From positions 1-64,000 of the forward strand of contig JAITLQ010000011.1 of NCBI GenBank assembly GCA_031277795.1: 64,000 bases of DNA, read 5' to 3'. Source of the stretch: Arthrobacter sp. (GTDB lineage Bacteria; Actinomycetota; Actinomycetes; Actinomycetales; Micrococcaceae). Below, one piece after another: positions 43,825 to 52,345 of the stretch (position 1 is the stretch's first letter; each line of letters begins with the position of its first letter). Both the position numbers and the translations under genes were made by a program. Under the pieces are notes generated by a model that ran no database searches, was not told where the DNA came from, and worked only from the letters and a program-made list of their open reading frames with translations.

Positions 43825-44631
43825 ATGCCTGCCTCACAGCCCTCCCGCCCCGCCGCCCGACCTGGTGCCCGCTCGGCCAAGCAGCGGCGCGAGGACATCC
43901 TGCAGCGGGCCACGGCGGAGGGGGCGCTCACCGTGGAGGTCCTCGCGGAGGACTACGGGGTCACCCCCTCCACCATCCGACGCGATCTGGCCGGGCTGCA
44001 CGACCAGGGGCTGCTGGCCCGCACCTACGGCGGCGTCATCTCCAAGGGTGTGCCAGAGAGTTCGCTCCCGCAGCGAACGGGCGAGGCGCACGCCGCCAAG
44101 GTGGCCATCGCCGCCGCGGCCGTCGCCCTGTGTGGGGACGCGGACTCCGTGCTGCTTGATTCCGGTTCCACCGTCGCGGCCATGACACCGTTCCTGCTGC
44201 ACCGGGGCGAGCTGAGCGTGGTCACCCCCAATCTGCAGGTCATCACCGACCTGGCCGGGGAAAACGGATCGGTGGAGGTGCTCGCCGTGGCCGGGCGACT
44301 GCGCCGGCTCAGCCAGAGTTTCGTGGGCCCGCTCGCCGAGGCGACCCTTGAACGCATGCATTGCGACATCGCGTTCCTCGGCGCCGACGCCATCACCCGC
44401 GGCGGTCAGCTCTGCGAGGTGGAGCTGGAGCAGACTCGGCTCAAGGAAATCATGACCAGGCAGGTCGACCGCGTCGTGGTCCTGGCCCACGGGGCCAAGT
44501 TGGGTCGACGCGTCGGCCAAGGAAGCCTGCAATTGCTGCCGGGGTGGACCGTGTTGACGGATGCAAGCGCCGAGCCAGACGTGATCGCCGAACTGCGGGC
44601 CACCGGCCTCGAGGTGCTCGTCGCCGGCTAG
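43825..44631 (+). CDS. DeoR family transcriptional regulator
   Basis: 268 aa. The N-terminal HTH is AKQRREDILQRATAEGALTV then LAEDYGVTPSTIRRDLAGL, standard DeoR. The C-terminal sugar-phosphate sensor domain shows LLDSGSTVAAM, VVTPNLQVI, CDIAFLGADAI and VLAHGAKLG. Such proteins are usually repressors relieved by a sugar phosphate. It follows the kinase-dehydrogenase stop by 10 bases, so a phosphorylated C4 acid is a plausible inducer. Confidence 0.93.
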   Translation: MPASQPSRPAARPGARSAKQRREDILQRATAEGALTVEVLAEDYGVTPSTIRRDLAGLHDQGLLARTYGGVISKGVPESSLPQRTGEAHAAKVAIAAAAVALCGDADSVLLDSGSTVAAMTPFLLHRGELSVVTPNLQVITDLAGENGSVEVLAVAGRLRRLSQSFVGPLAEATLERMHCDIAFLGADAITRGGQLCEVELEQTRLKEIMTRQVDRVVVLAHGAKLGRRVGQGSLQLLPGWTVLTDASAEPDVIAELRATGLEVLVAG

Positions 44632-44754
44632 TCGGGCCGGGGCCGACGCCTCGAGATGCGGGGAGCGGCTCCCCGGGCATCGGCCGGCACGTCGCCACCG
44701 CCCACCGGTGCGTCGCCCGCCTGCTCGCCCGTGCTGGCACGGCCGCGGTTCGCG

Positions 44755-45552
44755 TCAGTCCCGCGCCTGCGGCCACTGCCCCCGCTCGCGCAGCACGCCG
44801 GCCAGCACCTCCGGGCGATCCGTCATGAGCCCGTCCACACCGAGCGCCACGAGTTCGCGCATCTGCCGGGCCTCGTCGATCACCCAGACGTGCGCCTGCA
44901 CCCCCGCGGCGTGCAGCCGGCGCACCCAGGCGGCCCGCACCACGCGGACGCCGTACTGCCGCACCGGCACCTGCAGCGCCACGATCCCCTTGGCCTTGGC
45001 CCGGCGCAGCAGCGGCACGGCCAGGGGACCGAGCACCACCGACGCCGCCACGAGCCACGGGCCCGCGCTTCCGGCCAGTTCCGGCATGAGCGCCTGGGCC
45101 CGCCGCCGGTGCGACGAGGCGAAGGAGGCCACCAGGACCCGGTCTTGGGCCCCGGCCTCGGCGACGATGCGCACCAAGGCCTCGGCCGCGCCGTCGGACT
45201 TCAGGTCGACGTTCCAGTGCGCGCGAGGAAGCGCGCGCAAGAGGTCCTCGAAGCGCGCGGGCGGCTCGGCGGCCGGGCCGTGCACGCGCAGGGCGTCGAG
45301 CTCGCCCGAGCTCAGCTCAGCCACGGCGCCGGAACCATCGGTGACGCGATCCACCGTGGCGTCGTGGAACGCGTACAGCACGCCGTCGCTGCTGAGCCGC
45401 ACGTCCGTCTCGAGGTAGGCGAAGCCTTCCGCGGCCGCCGCGGTAAAGGCCGCGAGGGTGTTCTCGTCCTGCGAGCCTCCCCCGCGGTGCGCAAAGCCGA
45501 GCACGGCGCCGGCCAGCGGCCCGCCCGGCTCGTTGAGCAGATAGCGGCTCAC
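44755..45552 (-). CDS. Glycerophosphodiester phosphodiesterase family protein
   Basis: 265 aa TIM-barrel. Catalytic and metal residues lie in FAHRGGGSQDENTLAAF, LETDVRLSSDGVLYAFHDATVDRVT and the C-terminal VHVWVIDEARQM-like segment ending GVDGLMTDRPEVL. It hydrolyses deacylated phospholipid diesters to glycerol-3-phosphate and an alcohol. There is no signal peptide, so it is cytoplasmic. The GTG start overlaps the HAD gene stop as GTGA (45549-45552). Confidence 0.92.
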   Translation of the reverse strand: MSRYLLNEPGGPLAGAVLGFAHRGGGSQDENTLAAFTAAAAEGFAYLETDVRLSSDGVLYAFHDATVDRVTDGSGAVAELSSGELDALRVHGPAAEPPARFEDLLRALPRAHWNVDLKSDGAAEALVRIVAEAGAQDRVLVASFASSHRRRAQALMPELAGSAGPWLVAASVVLGPLAVPLLRRAKAKGIVALQVPVRQYGVRVVRAAWVRRLHAAGVQAHVWVIDEARQMRELVALGVDGLMTDRPEVLAGVLRERGQWPQARD

Positions 45553-46364
45553 GCGCGGCCCGCCGCGTGCCCGGCCGCCAGGAGCGCTTCGAGCACCGCC
45601 GCCACGGAATCCTCCTCGACCGTGCCGATGACGTGGTCGGCCACCTCCATCACGCGCGGCTGCGAGCTGCCCACGGCGTAGCCGCGGCCCGCCCATGCGA
45701 GCATGCCGATGTCGTTGGGCATGTCGCCAAACGCCACCACGTCGGCCGGGTCGATGCCCAGCCGGGCCGCGTGCCGTGCCAGCGTCACGGCCTTGTCCAC
45801 GCCGGGGGCCGCCATCTCGATGAGCGGGACGCCCGGCGCGGAATGGGTCAGGGAGACGAGCCCCTCGAGCGCCGGGGCCACGAGGCGCTCGAAGCCGGCG
45901 CACGTTCCGCCGGGGCGGCGGGCCAGCAGCTTGACCACGCCCTCGGCCGCCAAGGCCTCGGCGTCGAAGGGTTCCTCCGCGAGCCCCTCGCGGTCCGCGC
46001 GGGAGGGGGCGAAACCCGGCTCGAGGTGGAGCCCGGCCACCGTCTCGGCGGCAAAGAGCGCGTCGGGTGCCAGCTCAAGCACCCGCTCGCGCGCCGTCAC
46101 GAGGTCTCCCACCGGGAGGACGCTTGCCTCCACCACCCGGCCCGCGTCGTCGTCATACACCACCGCCCCGTTGGAGCAGATGGCCGTGCCCAGGCTGCCC
46201 AGGGCCTCCCGGAGGCCGGAGAGCCAGCGCGTGGGGCGTCCCGTCACGAGCACCAGCAACACCCCCGCCTCCCGCGCGGCGCCCAAGGCGGCCGCGGTGC
46301 GGGGAGACACCGTGCCGTCGTGGCGGACGATCGTCCCATCGAGGTCGGTGGCGATGAGCCTCAT
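45549..46364 (-). CDS. HAD-superfamily phosphatase (Cof type)
   Basis: 271 aa. Motif I is ATDLDGTIVRHDGTVS, motif II VLVTGRPT, then ICSNGAVVYDDDAG and motif IV VVAFGDMPNDIGMLAWAGRGYAVG. Starts at MRLIATDLDG, whose ATG overlaps the PfkB stop (46361-46364). Sandwiched and coupled between a sugar kinase and GDPD; a sugar or polyol phosphate is a reasonable substrate but unproven. Confidence 0.88.
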   Translation of the reverse strand: MRLIATDLDGTIVRHDGTVSPRTAAALGAAREAGVLLVLVTGRPTRWLSGLREALGSLGTAICSNGAVVYDDDAGRVVEASVLPVGDLVTARERVLELAPDALFAAETVAGLHLEPGFAPSRADREGLAEEPFDAEALAAEGVVKLLARRPGGTCAGFERLVAPALEGLVSLTHSAPGVPLIEMAAPGVDKAVTLARHAARLGIDPADVVAFGDMPNDIGMLAWAGRGYAVGSSQPRVMEVADHVIGTVEEDSVAAVLEALLAAGHAAGRA

Positions 46365-47284
46365 GCCCCGAGCTCCGCGCGGGTCGGCGGGTTGGCGCCG
46401 GCCCGGGAGACGGTGATGGAGGAGGCCCTGGCGGCCAGCTCCATGATGCTCCTCAGCTCCTCCGCGCTGATCTCGCGCAGGGCCTCGCGGCGCCCCACCC
46501 CCACGTAGCCGCGCTCGTCCAGCCCCATGAGGACGGCCGCCATGGAGGAGTCGCCGGCACCGACGGTGTCCTCGACGTCCGCCTCGATCGCCGAGACGTG
46601 CACGTCGCCGTTGCGGGAGAAGCCGTGGGCGCCGCCGGCGCCCATCGTCAGGATGACCACGGAGGGGCCGGCCGCGAGCCAGGAGCGCGCGGTCTCGATC
46701 GGGTCGCGATCGGGGTAGAGCCAGGCCAGATCCGAGTCCGAGGCGCGGACGACGTCGGCCAGGGCGATGAAGGACTCCACGCGCGTGCGCGAGGCGGCGC
46801 GGTCGGGCGTGAGCCGCGGGCGCACGTTCGGGTCGTAGCTGATGGTCGCATGCGGGCGGGCCTCCTGGACGGCGCGGCGCACCGTGCTCGCCCCCGGCTC
46901 CAGCGCCGCCCCGAGCGAGCCGACGTGCAGCGCATCCGCGTCCGCCAGGGCGCGTTGCGCCAGCTCCCCCGTAAAGCCCTCGAGGCTCCACTGCACGGTG
47001 TCGAACTCGTAGTCGGCGCTGCCGGCGGGATCGAGGATGCCGTGGGCCGTGGCCGTGGGGTAGTCGTCGGCCGGGAGCAGCTCGGCCACACCGTTGTGCC
47101 GCAGGGTCTCATGGACGAGGCTTCCGTACTCATCGCGCCCGTAGCGCGTCACGAGGGTGACGGGGACGTCCAGGCGCGCCAGGCCCACCGCCACATTGAG
47201 CGGGCTGCCGCCCACGTGGGTGGTGGGGGCCTCGATGCCGCCCGAGATCACGTCGACCAGGGCCTCGCCCATGACCAGGAACAT
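46361..47284 (-). CDS. PfkB family carbohydrate kinase (fructokinase-like)
   Basis: 307 aa ribokinase fold. Seen: MGEALVDVISGG, the sugar-binding VGGSPLNVAVGLARL, ISYDPNVRP, and the anion-hole and catalytic-base motif DTVGAGDSSMAAVLMGL near residue 250. The usual loop is DTTGAGDxF; here Ser-Ser replaces the aromatic side. It phosphorylates a ketose or similar sugar with ATP. AAGGGAT lies ahead of the ATG. First gene of a three-gene coupled unit. Confidence 0.9.
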   Translation of the reverse strand: MFLVMGEALVDVISGGIEAPTTHVGGSPLNVAVGLARLDVPVTLVTRYGRDEYGSLVHETLRHNGVAELLPADDYPTATAHGILDPAGSADYEFDTVQWSLEGFTGELAQRALADADALHVGSLGAALEPGASTVRRAVQEARPHATISYDPNVRPRLTPDRAASRTRVESFIALADVVRASDSDLAWLYPDRDPIETARSWLAAGPSVVILTMGAGGAHGFSRNGDVHVSAIEADVEDTVGAGDSSMAAVLMGLDERGYVGVGRREALREISAEELRSIMELAARASSITVSRAGANPPTRAELGA

Positions 47285-47357
47285 GTCCGATCCCTTCCGT
47301 GGCCGGCGCCGCGTGCGCCCGGCCTGCCTGCCTCATGCCCAGTCTAGGGCGGCCGCC

Positions 47358-48167
47358 TCAGCGGCCGGGGAAGACCGCCGCCCGCTTGGCCACAAAGGCC
47401 TCGCGCCCTTCGACCGAGTCCTCGGTGAGGAAGGCGGCGCGGAAGGAGTCCGACTCCACCTCGAGCGCCTCGGCCGTGTTGAGCCCCACCATGGCCTCCA
47501 TGGCGGCCTTCGCGTTGGCCACGGCCGTGGGCGCCTTGGTGGCGATCTCCTCGATGGTGGCCACCGCGGCGTCGAGCAGTGCCGCCTTGTCATCGAACAC
47601 CCGGTTCACGAGCCCGATGCGCAGCGCCTCGTCCGCCTTGACCTGGCGTCCGGTGAGGATGAGCTCGCGCGCCATGCCGGGCGAGACGCGGCGCGGCAGG
47701 CGCACGCCGCCGCCGAAGCCCGGCACGAGACCCAGGTTGACCTCTGGCTGGCCGAAGCGCGCGTTGGCGCTCGCGTAGATCCAATCGCACGCGAGCGCCA
47801 GCTCGCAGCCGCCGCCCAAGGCAAAGCCGTTGACCGCGGCGATGACGGGGACGGGGAGGGCCTCGAGCCCCTGCGTCACGCGGTGCATGGCGCGGCCGTA
47901 CTCGGTGGCCGCCTGCGCGTTCATCGAATTCATCTCGACGATGTCGGCGCCGGCCACGAAGGACTTCTCCCCCGCCCCCGTGATGACCACGCCGCGCACG
48001 GGCCACTCTCCATCGCGGCCCAGGCCGGCGAGCAGGCGGGTGAGGGAGCCGAGATCCTCCACCACGGCCGCGGCGAGGGCGTTAAGCGCCTCCGGCCGGT
48101 TGATCGTGACGATGAGCGCCGCCCCGCGGATCTCGAGCTCAAGGGTGGCGTACGTGCCCAGCTGCAT
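47358..48167 (-). CDS. Enoyl-CoA hydratase/isomerase family protein
   Basis: 269 aa crotonase fold. Seen: INRPEALNALAAAVVEDL, the oxyanion segment FVAGADIVEMNSM, VNGFALGGGCELALACDWIYASANARFGQPEVNLGLVPGFGGGVRLPR (conserved in parts; both catalytic Glu positions, in GGGCELAL and GQPEVNLG, are present), and AVFPGR at the end. The most likely role is hydration of enoyl-CoA in beta-oxidation. The 228-base upstream gap after the GntR gene is GC-rich with weak hairpins and no gene. Confidence 0.92.
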   Translation of the reverse strand: MQLGTYATLELEIRGAALIVTINRPEALNALAAAVVEDLGSLTRLLAGLGRDGEWPVRGVVITGAGEKSFVAGADIVEMNSMNAQAATEYGRAMHRVTQGLEALPVPVIAAVNGFALGGGCELALACDWIYASANARFGQPEVNLGLVPGFGGGVRLPRRVSPGMARELILTGRQVKADEALRIGLVNRVFDDKAALLDAAVATIEEIATKAPTAVANAKAAMEAMVGLNTAEALEVESDSFRAAFLTEDSVEGREAFVAKRAAVFPGR

Positions 48168-48395
48168 GCTTCCTCCGGTTCTGCGGCGCCGAGGGACAAG
48201 CCCTCCGGCGCGTGGCCTGCGTCACCCCCAGCATGCCAGAGGTGCACGACGGCGTGGGGCCGGGTCCCAGCGACGGGCGCCGGGGCGCCGGGCCGCGTGG
48301 GGCCCAACCGGGCCAGTCTCCGGCCTGGGACCGGGCGTCGACGGGCCAGGTTTGGTGGTGCCGGGCTTCACCGGGTGCCCGGCCGCCCGAGCGCC

Positions 48396-49184
48396 TCAGG
48401 CGCCGAGCGCGCCCGCGGTCCGGCGGGCGGCCAAGATGCGGTCGCCCTCCCCGGTGCCGGGCGCCTCGCCCACCGGGTCGAGGCCCGTGGCGAGCGCGTC
48501 GCGCACCTCGCCCACCACCTCGCGGGCCAGGCGTTCGGCCTCGGCGGCGTCGCCCCCGGCCACGGCGGAGGCCAGCCCCGTGTGCGCCTCGAGCGAGTCC
48601 AGGGTGGGGGCAAACGGCAGGACCCCGCCGCTCATGCGCCCCGCGAGGACTTCCCCGACGATCTCGTCAAGGGAGGCGAACATCGCGTTGCCGCTGGAGT
48701 TCAGGATGAGCGCGTGGAACTCGATGTCGGCGCGCAGAAACGCGTCGGCATCCCCCTCGCGTCCGTGCTGGTGCAGCTCCTGGGCCAGCTCCCGCAAGCG
48801 GATCCGGGCGTCCGCGTCGGCCCGGACGGCCGCGCACGCCGCGGCCATCGGTTCAACCGCGATGCGCAGCTCGGCGAGTTCGCGGTACTGCGTCGAGCGG
48901 TGCCTGCCCTCGAGGCGCCAGCGGATCACGCGCGGGTGATGCACGTTCCAGCGCCGCGGCGCCTGGACCGAGAGCCCCACCCTGCGCCGGGACTGCACGA
49001 GCCCGAGCGACTCGAGCGATCGCATCGCGTCCCGCGCCACCGTGCGCGAGATCTCGAAGCGATCTTGCAGCCCCTCGAGCGTGTAACGGTGCCCAGGCAG
49101 GACCTCACCATCCACGATCTCGCGACCCAACGCGTCCACGACTCCCTCTTGGAGCACGGCCGCTGGGGCAGTTGTCGATGCCAT
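48396..49184 (-). CDS. GntR family regulator with FCD domain
   Basis: 262 aa. The winged HTH is at residues about 10-75 (GREIVDGEVLPGHRYTLEGL, FEISRTVARDAMRSLESLGLVQ). The FCD effector domain follows, with ELRIAVEPMAAACAA, RADIEFHALILNSSGNAMF and EAHTGLASAVAGGDA, the His/Asp metal-site residues of the family being partly kept (Asp and first His present; the later EHxxI reads EAHTGL). The start MASTTAP has GAAGAGGC upstream. Such regulators usually respond to organic acids; target not known. Confidence 0.9.
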   Translation of the reverse strand: MASTTAPAAVLQEGVVDALGREIVDGEVLPGHRYTLEGLQDRFEISRTVARDAMRSLESLGLVQSRRRVGLSVQAPRRWNVHHPRVIRWRLEGRHRSTQYRELAELRIAVEPMAAACAAVRADADARIRLRELAQELHQHGREGDADAFLRADIEFHALILNSSGNAMFASLDEIVGEVLAGRMSGGVLPFAPTLDSLEAHTGLASAVAGGDAAEAERLAREVVGEVRDALATGLDPVGEAPGTGEGDRILAARRTAGALGA

Positions 49185-49316
49185 GGCTTGCCTCTTCCGG
49201 CGCCCGTCACGCACGGCGCGCCTGCTTCATCATGGCCTACAAAAGTGGATCGCGTCACATCCTTTGACCCTGGAGTCGAGAATGATCCGCGAACCAACGC
49301 AGGGGCAATGCGATAT

Positions 49317-50276
49317 CTAGCGCGCCCCGCGCCCCTTGCCCCCGCCCTTGGTCCCGCGCCGGGGCCGCTTGACCTTCGAGCGCGCCGACTTGGCCGCCGC
49401 CTTCGCCGCCGCCTTGGCGCCCTTCGTTCCGTGGCCCTGCTTGGCCTTGGCCCAGCCCTGGCGCTTGCTCGACGCACCGCCCGTGGCCTGCTCGCTGTCC
49501 TCGCCCTGGGCCGCGGCCGCCGCCGGGCGTGCCGCCCCCGAGGCCTGAGCGGCGTGCGCGGCGTGCGCCGCCTTCGCCTCGGCCGACTGCGCCGCCGCGC
49601 GGTCCTTGCGCCGCTGCACCGCCTCGTCCTGCTCGCGCTCGCGCACGGAGGGCTGCCGGGAGCTGCCGGCCTTGCGCCCACGGACGACGCCGATGAATTC
49701 CTCGACCAAACGATCGTCCTGTGCCTCTTGCGCGAGTCTCTGCTCGTCGTCGGGCAGGGAGGGATCCACGCGCAACCAGGCCAGGCCCACCTTGGTGGCC
49801 GGCTCGCCGGACACCTCGCGCCACACCACGTCCTTGCGGGCATGCAGGCGGGCCAGGGGCTGCGGCAACGCCGCCACGGCGCCGGCACCCGAGGCCACGA
49901 CCTCGAGCATCATCGCCACGCCACCGGCCTCGGCCGGGTAATCGGCCGGATCGAGGCGGGGCCAGGCGGCGGCGTCCTCGGCCGGGATCACCGCGAGTTC
50001 GTCGTAGTACTCCACCTCATGGTCCTTGGGCGCGCACAGGCCGGCGCGCTCGGTGTAGAGCTCGATGACGTGCAGGCCGGGGCCGGCCGGGGAGGCTCCC
50101 TCGGGGAAACGCAGCAGAACAACGCGCGCACGCCCGGCCGCAAGCTCCTCAAGGGGATCGATCCCCTCGGGCAGCGGCCGGGCGTGCAGCGTGTCTTCCT
50201 GGTGCGTGTCCGTGAAGCGGTTCAACCACTTGGCTGGCATGACGCCGGGGGCGTACGCCAGGTGCAATTCGGACAC
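49317..50276 (-). CDS. Stand-alone LysR effector domain with basic Lys/Ala tail
   Basis: 319 aa. Residues 1-200 match the LysR substrate-binding domain alone: LHLAYAPGVMPAKWLNRF, RARVVLLRFPEG, ELYTERAGLCAPKDHEVEYY, and LEVVASGAGAVAALPQPLARL. There is no helix-turn-helix in front; the gene begins directly at the domain with a normal start and no upstream frame. The C-terminal 120 residues are Ala/Lys/Arg-rich (AKAAAKAAAKSARSKVKRP), like histone H1-type tails, and end in basic residues. It may bind nucleic acid through the tail and a small ligand through the domain. Related proteins occur in Micrococcaceae as I recall; no function is established. Confidence 0.75.
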   Translation of the reverse strand: MSELHLAYAPGVMPAKWLNRFTDTHQEDTLHARPLPEGIDPLEELAAGRARVVLLRFPEGASPAGPGLHVIELYTERAGLCAPKDHEVEYYDELAVIPAEDAAAWPRLDPADYPAEAGGVAMMLEVVASGAGAVAALPQPLARLHARKDVVWREVSGEPATKVGLAWLRVDPSLPDDEQRLAQEAQDDRLVEEFIGVVRGRKAGSSRQPSVREREQDEAVQRRKDRAAAQSAEAKAAHAAHAAQASGAARPAAAAAQGEDSEQATGGASSKRQGWAKAKQGHGTKGAKAAAKAAAKSARSKVKRPRRGTKGGGKGRGAR

Positions 50277-50286
50277 GAGCTACCGA

Positions 50287-50715
50287 TCAGTCGACGGTGC
50301 GAACCACGTACACATCGCACGGGGCATTGTGGATGACACCCGTGGCGACGGAACCGAGCACGCGGCCGAGGCCGTGCGTGCCGACGTTGCCAACGAAGAT
50401 GACCTGGGCGGCGTTGTCCTTGGCGGCACCGATGAGGGCATCGACGGGCTTGCCGAAGACGGCGCCGGACTCGATGGAGGCCTCCGGGCTGTCCTCGCGC
50501 AGGCGGGAGGCGATGCGCTCGGCCAGCTTGCCGGCCTGATCGGCGTCGTCGAGGATCCAGGTGTCCGAACCGATGGTGACGACCTCGGTGTTGTCCTTGG
50601 AGTGGGCCGAGAGGACCAGCAGCTTGTCGCCGGTCTTGGCGGCCAGTTCGGCGGCGCGGCTGGCGGCCTTGAAGGCGGTATCGGATCCGTCGACACCGAC
50701 GATGTACGTGCTCAT
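50287..50715 (-). CDS. Universal stress protein, single domain
   Basis: 142 aa UspA fold from MSTYIVGVDGSD. The phosphate-binding loop VGNVGTHGLGRVLGSVATGVIHNAPCDVYVV fits the G-2x-G-9x-G(S/T) pattern of ATP-binding members. AGGAAGGACTT-type ribosome site ahead of the ATG (GGAAGGAC). It is 10 bases upstream of the LysR-domain gene and probably co-transcribed with it. Confidence 0.92.
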   Translation of the reverse strand: MSTYIVGVDGSDTAFKAASRAAELAAKTGDKLLVLSAHSKDNTEVVTIGSDTWILDDADQAGKLAERIASRLREDSPEASIESGAVFGKPVDALIGAAKDNAAQVIFVGNVGTHGLGRVLGSVATGVIHNAPCDVYVVRTVD

Positions 50716-50875
50716 GGAAGTCCTTCCAATCATGTGAATCGCTGCGGCCTGCGGGGTACCGGCGCGCTCGTGATGCTCCTACTCCGTGTTGAGGATAGCG
50801 CGCCCGCCCCCGCTGGGCACGGGATCCGGCGAGCTTGTGGCGAGGCTCGCCCCGCCGGCACGCCTCACGCGCCCC

Positions 50876-51205
50876 TCAGGCGAGGGCGCGCAGGGCCTCG
50901 AAGTCCGAGGCGTCCGGCTGCTGCGTGCGCTCGGCCACGTCGGGGTGGCGCTCGAGCCACGAGCGGACGTAGGGGCAGACGGGGACGACCACCAGGCCGG
51001 CCTCGAGCGTTTCGCGCAGCGCGGCGGCCACGAGGCGCGAGGCGAGGCCCTGCCCGTTGTAGGCCTCCTCCACCACGGTGTGGTGGAAGATCCGGCGTCC
51101 GTCGTGCTGCACGTACGCGGCAAAGCCGATGACCTTCCCGCCCTCCTGCACCTCGAAACGGCTCTGCGCCGGATGGTCGACGATGCTGAATTCGGTCTCG
51201 CTCAT
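50876..51205 (-). CDS. GNAT-like N-acetyltransferase (YjdJ type)
   Basis: 109 aa minimal acetyltransferase fold. Seen: SRFEVQEGGKVIGFAAYV, RRIFHHTVVEEAYNGQGLASRLVAAAL (the acetyl-CoA pyrophosphate loop, of the QGLAS type) and VVPVCPYVRSWLERHPD. The Cys in this last strand is typical of the small YjdJ/At1g77540 group. GAAGAGGAC precedes the ATG at 51205. Acetyl acceptor unknown. Confidence 0.88.
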   Translation of the reverse strand: MSETEFSIVDHPAQSRFEVQEGGKVIGFAAYVQHDGRRIFHHTVVEEAYNGQGLASRLVAAALRETLEAGLVVVPVCPYVRSWLERHPDVAERTQQPDASDFEALRALA

Positions 51206-51287
51206 GCTGTCCTCTTCTCGTGTGGCTCGGGTGGGCGCCGGCGGCGCCCGGATGGCGGTGGGCACCGGTGGTGCCCAGAGTGTCGGT

Positions 51288-51349
51288 GGCGACCACCCGC
51301 CGTCGGGCAACGGCGCGGGCCGTCCGGTGCCCGACGGCGCGTGGTCGCC
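51288..51349 (-). terminator. Long GC-rich hairpin after the pirin gene (CCACCCG family)
   Basis: A 22-base stem with one mismatch (51288-51309 with 51328-51349) and an 18-base loop begins at the base next to the pirin stop. The arm core CCACCCGCCGTCGGGCA is shared with the pheA hairpin and other sites. A second small hairpin GGGCACC/GGTGCCC lies at 51260-51276. Confidence 0.65.
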
Positions 51350-52345
51350 CTAGCCGCGTGGGCGCAGGCGCGTGGTGGGCAGGACGGGGGCGGGCAACGG
51401 CGCGGGCTGGCCGGCCGGCCAGGGCCCGAAGAGCTCCGGCTGGCCTGCGTCTTGGGGGTCGGCCGGCTCGAAGCCAAGCTCGGCCTGATAGCGGCGGCGG
51501 AACTCCACGATCTCCTCGTGGGTGCGGCCGATGAAGTTCCACCACATGATGATCTGTTCGCCGAGCGGCACGCCGCCCAGCAGGATGACGCGAACGTCCT
51601 GCTCGCCCGCCTCGAGAACGAGCGTGTCGGCGCCGGGAGGGGCGTAGACGAGCTCTCGGTGCTGGGCTGCGGCACCGTTGACCGTGACGGGACCGTTCTC
51701 GGCGAGCGCGCCGAGTTCGAAGTCCCTGCGCACCGGGATCTCCAACCGCGTACCGGCTCGCAACAGGATCTCCGCGCCGAGCAGGTCCGGCGTGCGGGTC
51801 TTCACGGGCGAGACGGAACCGAGCGCCTCGCCGATGAAGACGCGGGCCTCCCAGCCGTCGCCGCCCACGGGGGTCGGCTCGTAGTGGATAAAGTCGTGTT
51901 CCCCGAAGCGCTCCGCGTCCGGCAGGGCGAACCACAGCTGCACACCGTGCAGGAGGGTGGTGGAGTCGGTGCCGAGCTCCTGATGCGTGATGCCGCTACC
52001 CGCCAGCATGAGGTTCAGTTGCCCGGGCAGCACCGCCGCCGCGTTGCCCGCTGAATCGAGGTGCCGAATCTCGCCGCTGAAGAGCCAGGACACGGTCGCC
52101 AGGCCGGTGTGCGGGTGGCGCGGCACCGACATACCGCCCGTGACGGCCACGTCGTCCGGGCCGTAGTGGTCAAGGAAGCACCAGGCGCCAATGAGCGAGC
52201 GCTGGCGCTGCGGGAGCGTGCGATAGACCGTCATGGCGCGGATGCCGCCGAGGGGAACGGCGCGGGGTTCCAGCACCTCCACCGCGGTGCAGGCCTCCCC
52301 GGCCCCCAGGGAGTCCCAGTCCGGATGCGCCTCAAGATTGCTCAC
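51350..52345 (-). CDS. Pirin family protein
   Basis: About 331 aa bicupin. The N-terminal cupin carries the metal-site pattern: PRHPHTGLATVSWLFSGEIRHLDSAGN, then GSGITHQELGTD, giving the usual two His, His and Glu ligands. FALPDAERFGEHDFIHYEP and WWNFIGRTHEEIVEFRRRY are also typical. Some pirins have quercetinase activity; others act as redox-sensing cofactors. The GTG at 52345 with GGAAGGATCC is preferred to the ATG-like upstream frame. It overlaps the AhpD-like gene by 14 bases. Confidence 0.93.
   Translation of the reverse strand: MSNLEAHPDWDSLGAGEACTAVEVLEPRAVPLGGIRAMTVYRTLPQRQRSLIGAWCFLDHYGPDDVAVTGGMSVPRHPHTGLATVSWLFSGEIRHLDSAGNAAAVLPGQLNLMLAGSGITHQELGTDSTTLLHGVQLWFALPDAERFGEHDFIHYEPTPVGGDGWEARVFIGEALGSVSPVKTRTPDLLGAEILLRAGTRLEIPVRRDFELGALAENGPVTVNGAAAQHRELVYAPPGADTLVLEAGEQDVRVILLGGVPLGEQIIMWWNFIGRTHEEIVEFRRRYQAELGFEPADPQDAGQPELFGPWPAGQPAPLPAPVLPTTRLRPRG

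Noticed and set aside
47157-50336. Plus-strand open frame of about 1,060 codons
   Set aside because: It runs antisense across the enoyl-CoA hydratase, GntR and LysR-domain genes. It has no recognisable domain and its composition is typical of the mirror frame of high-GC genes.
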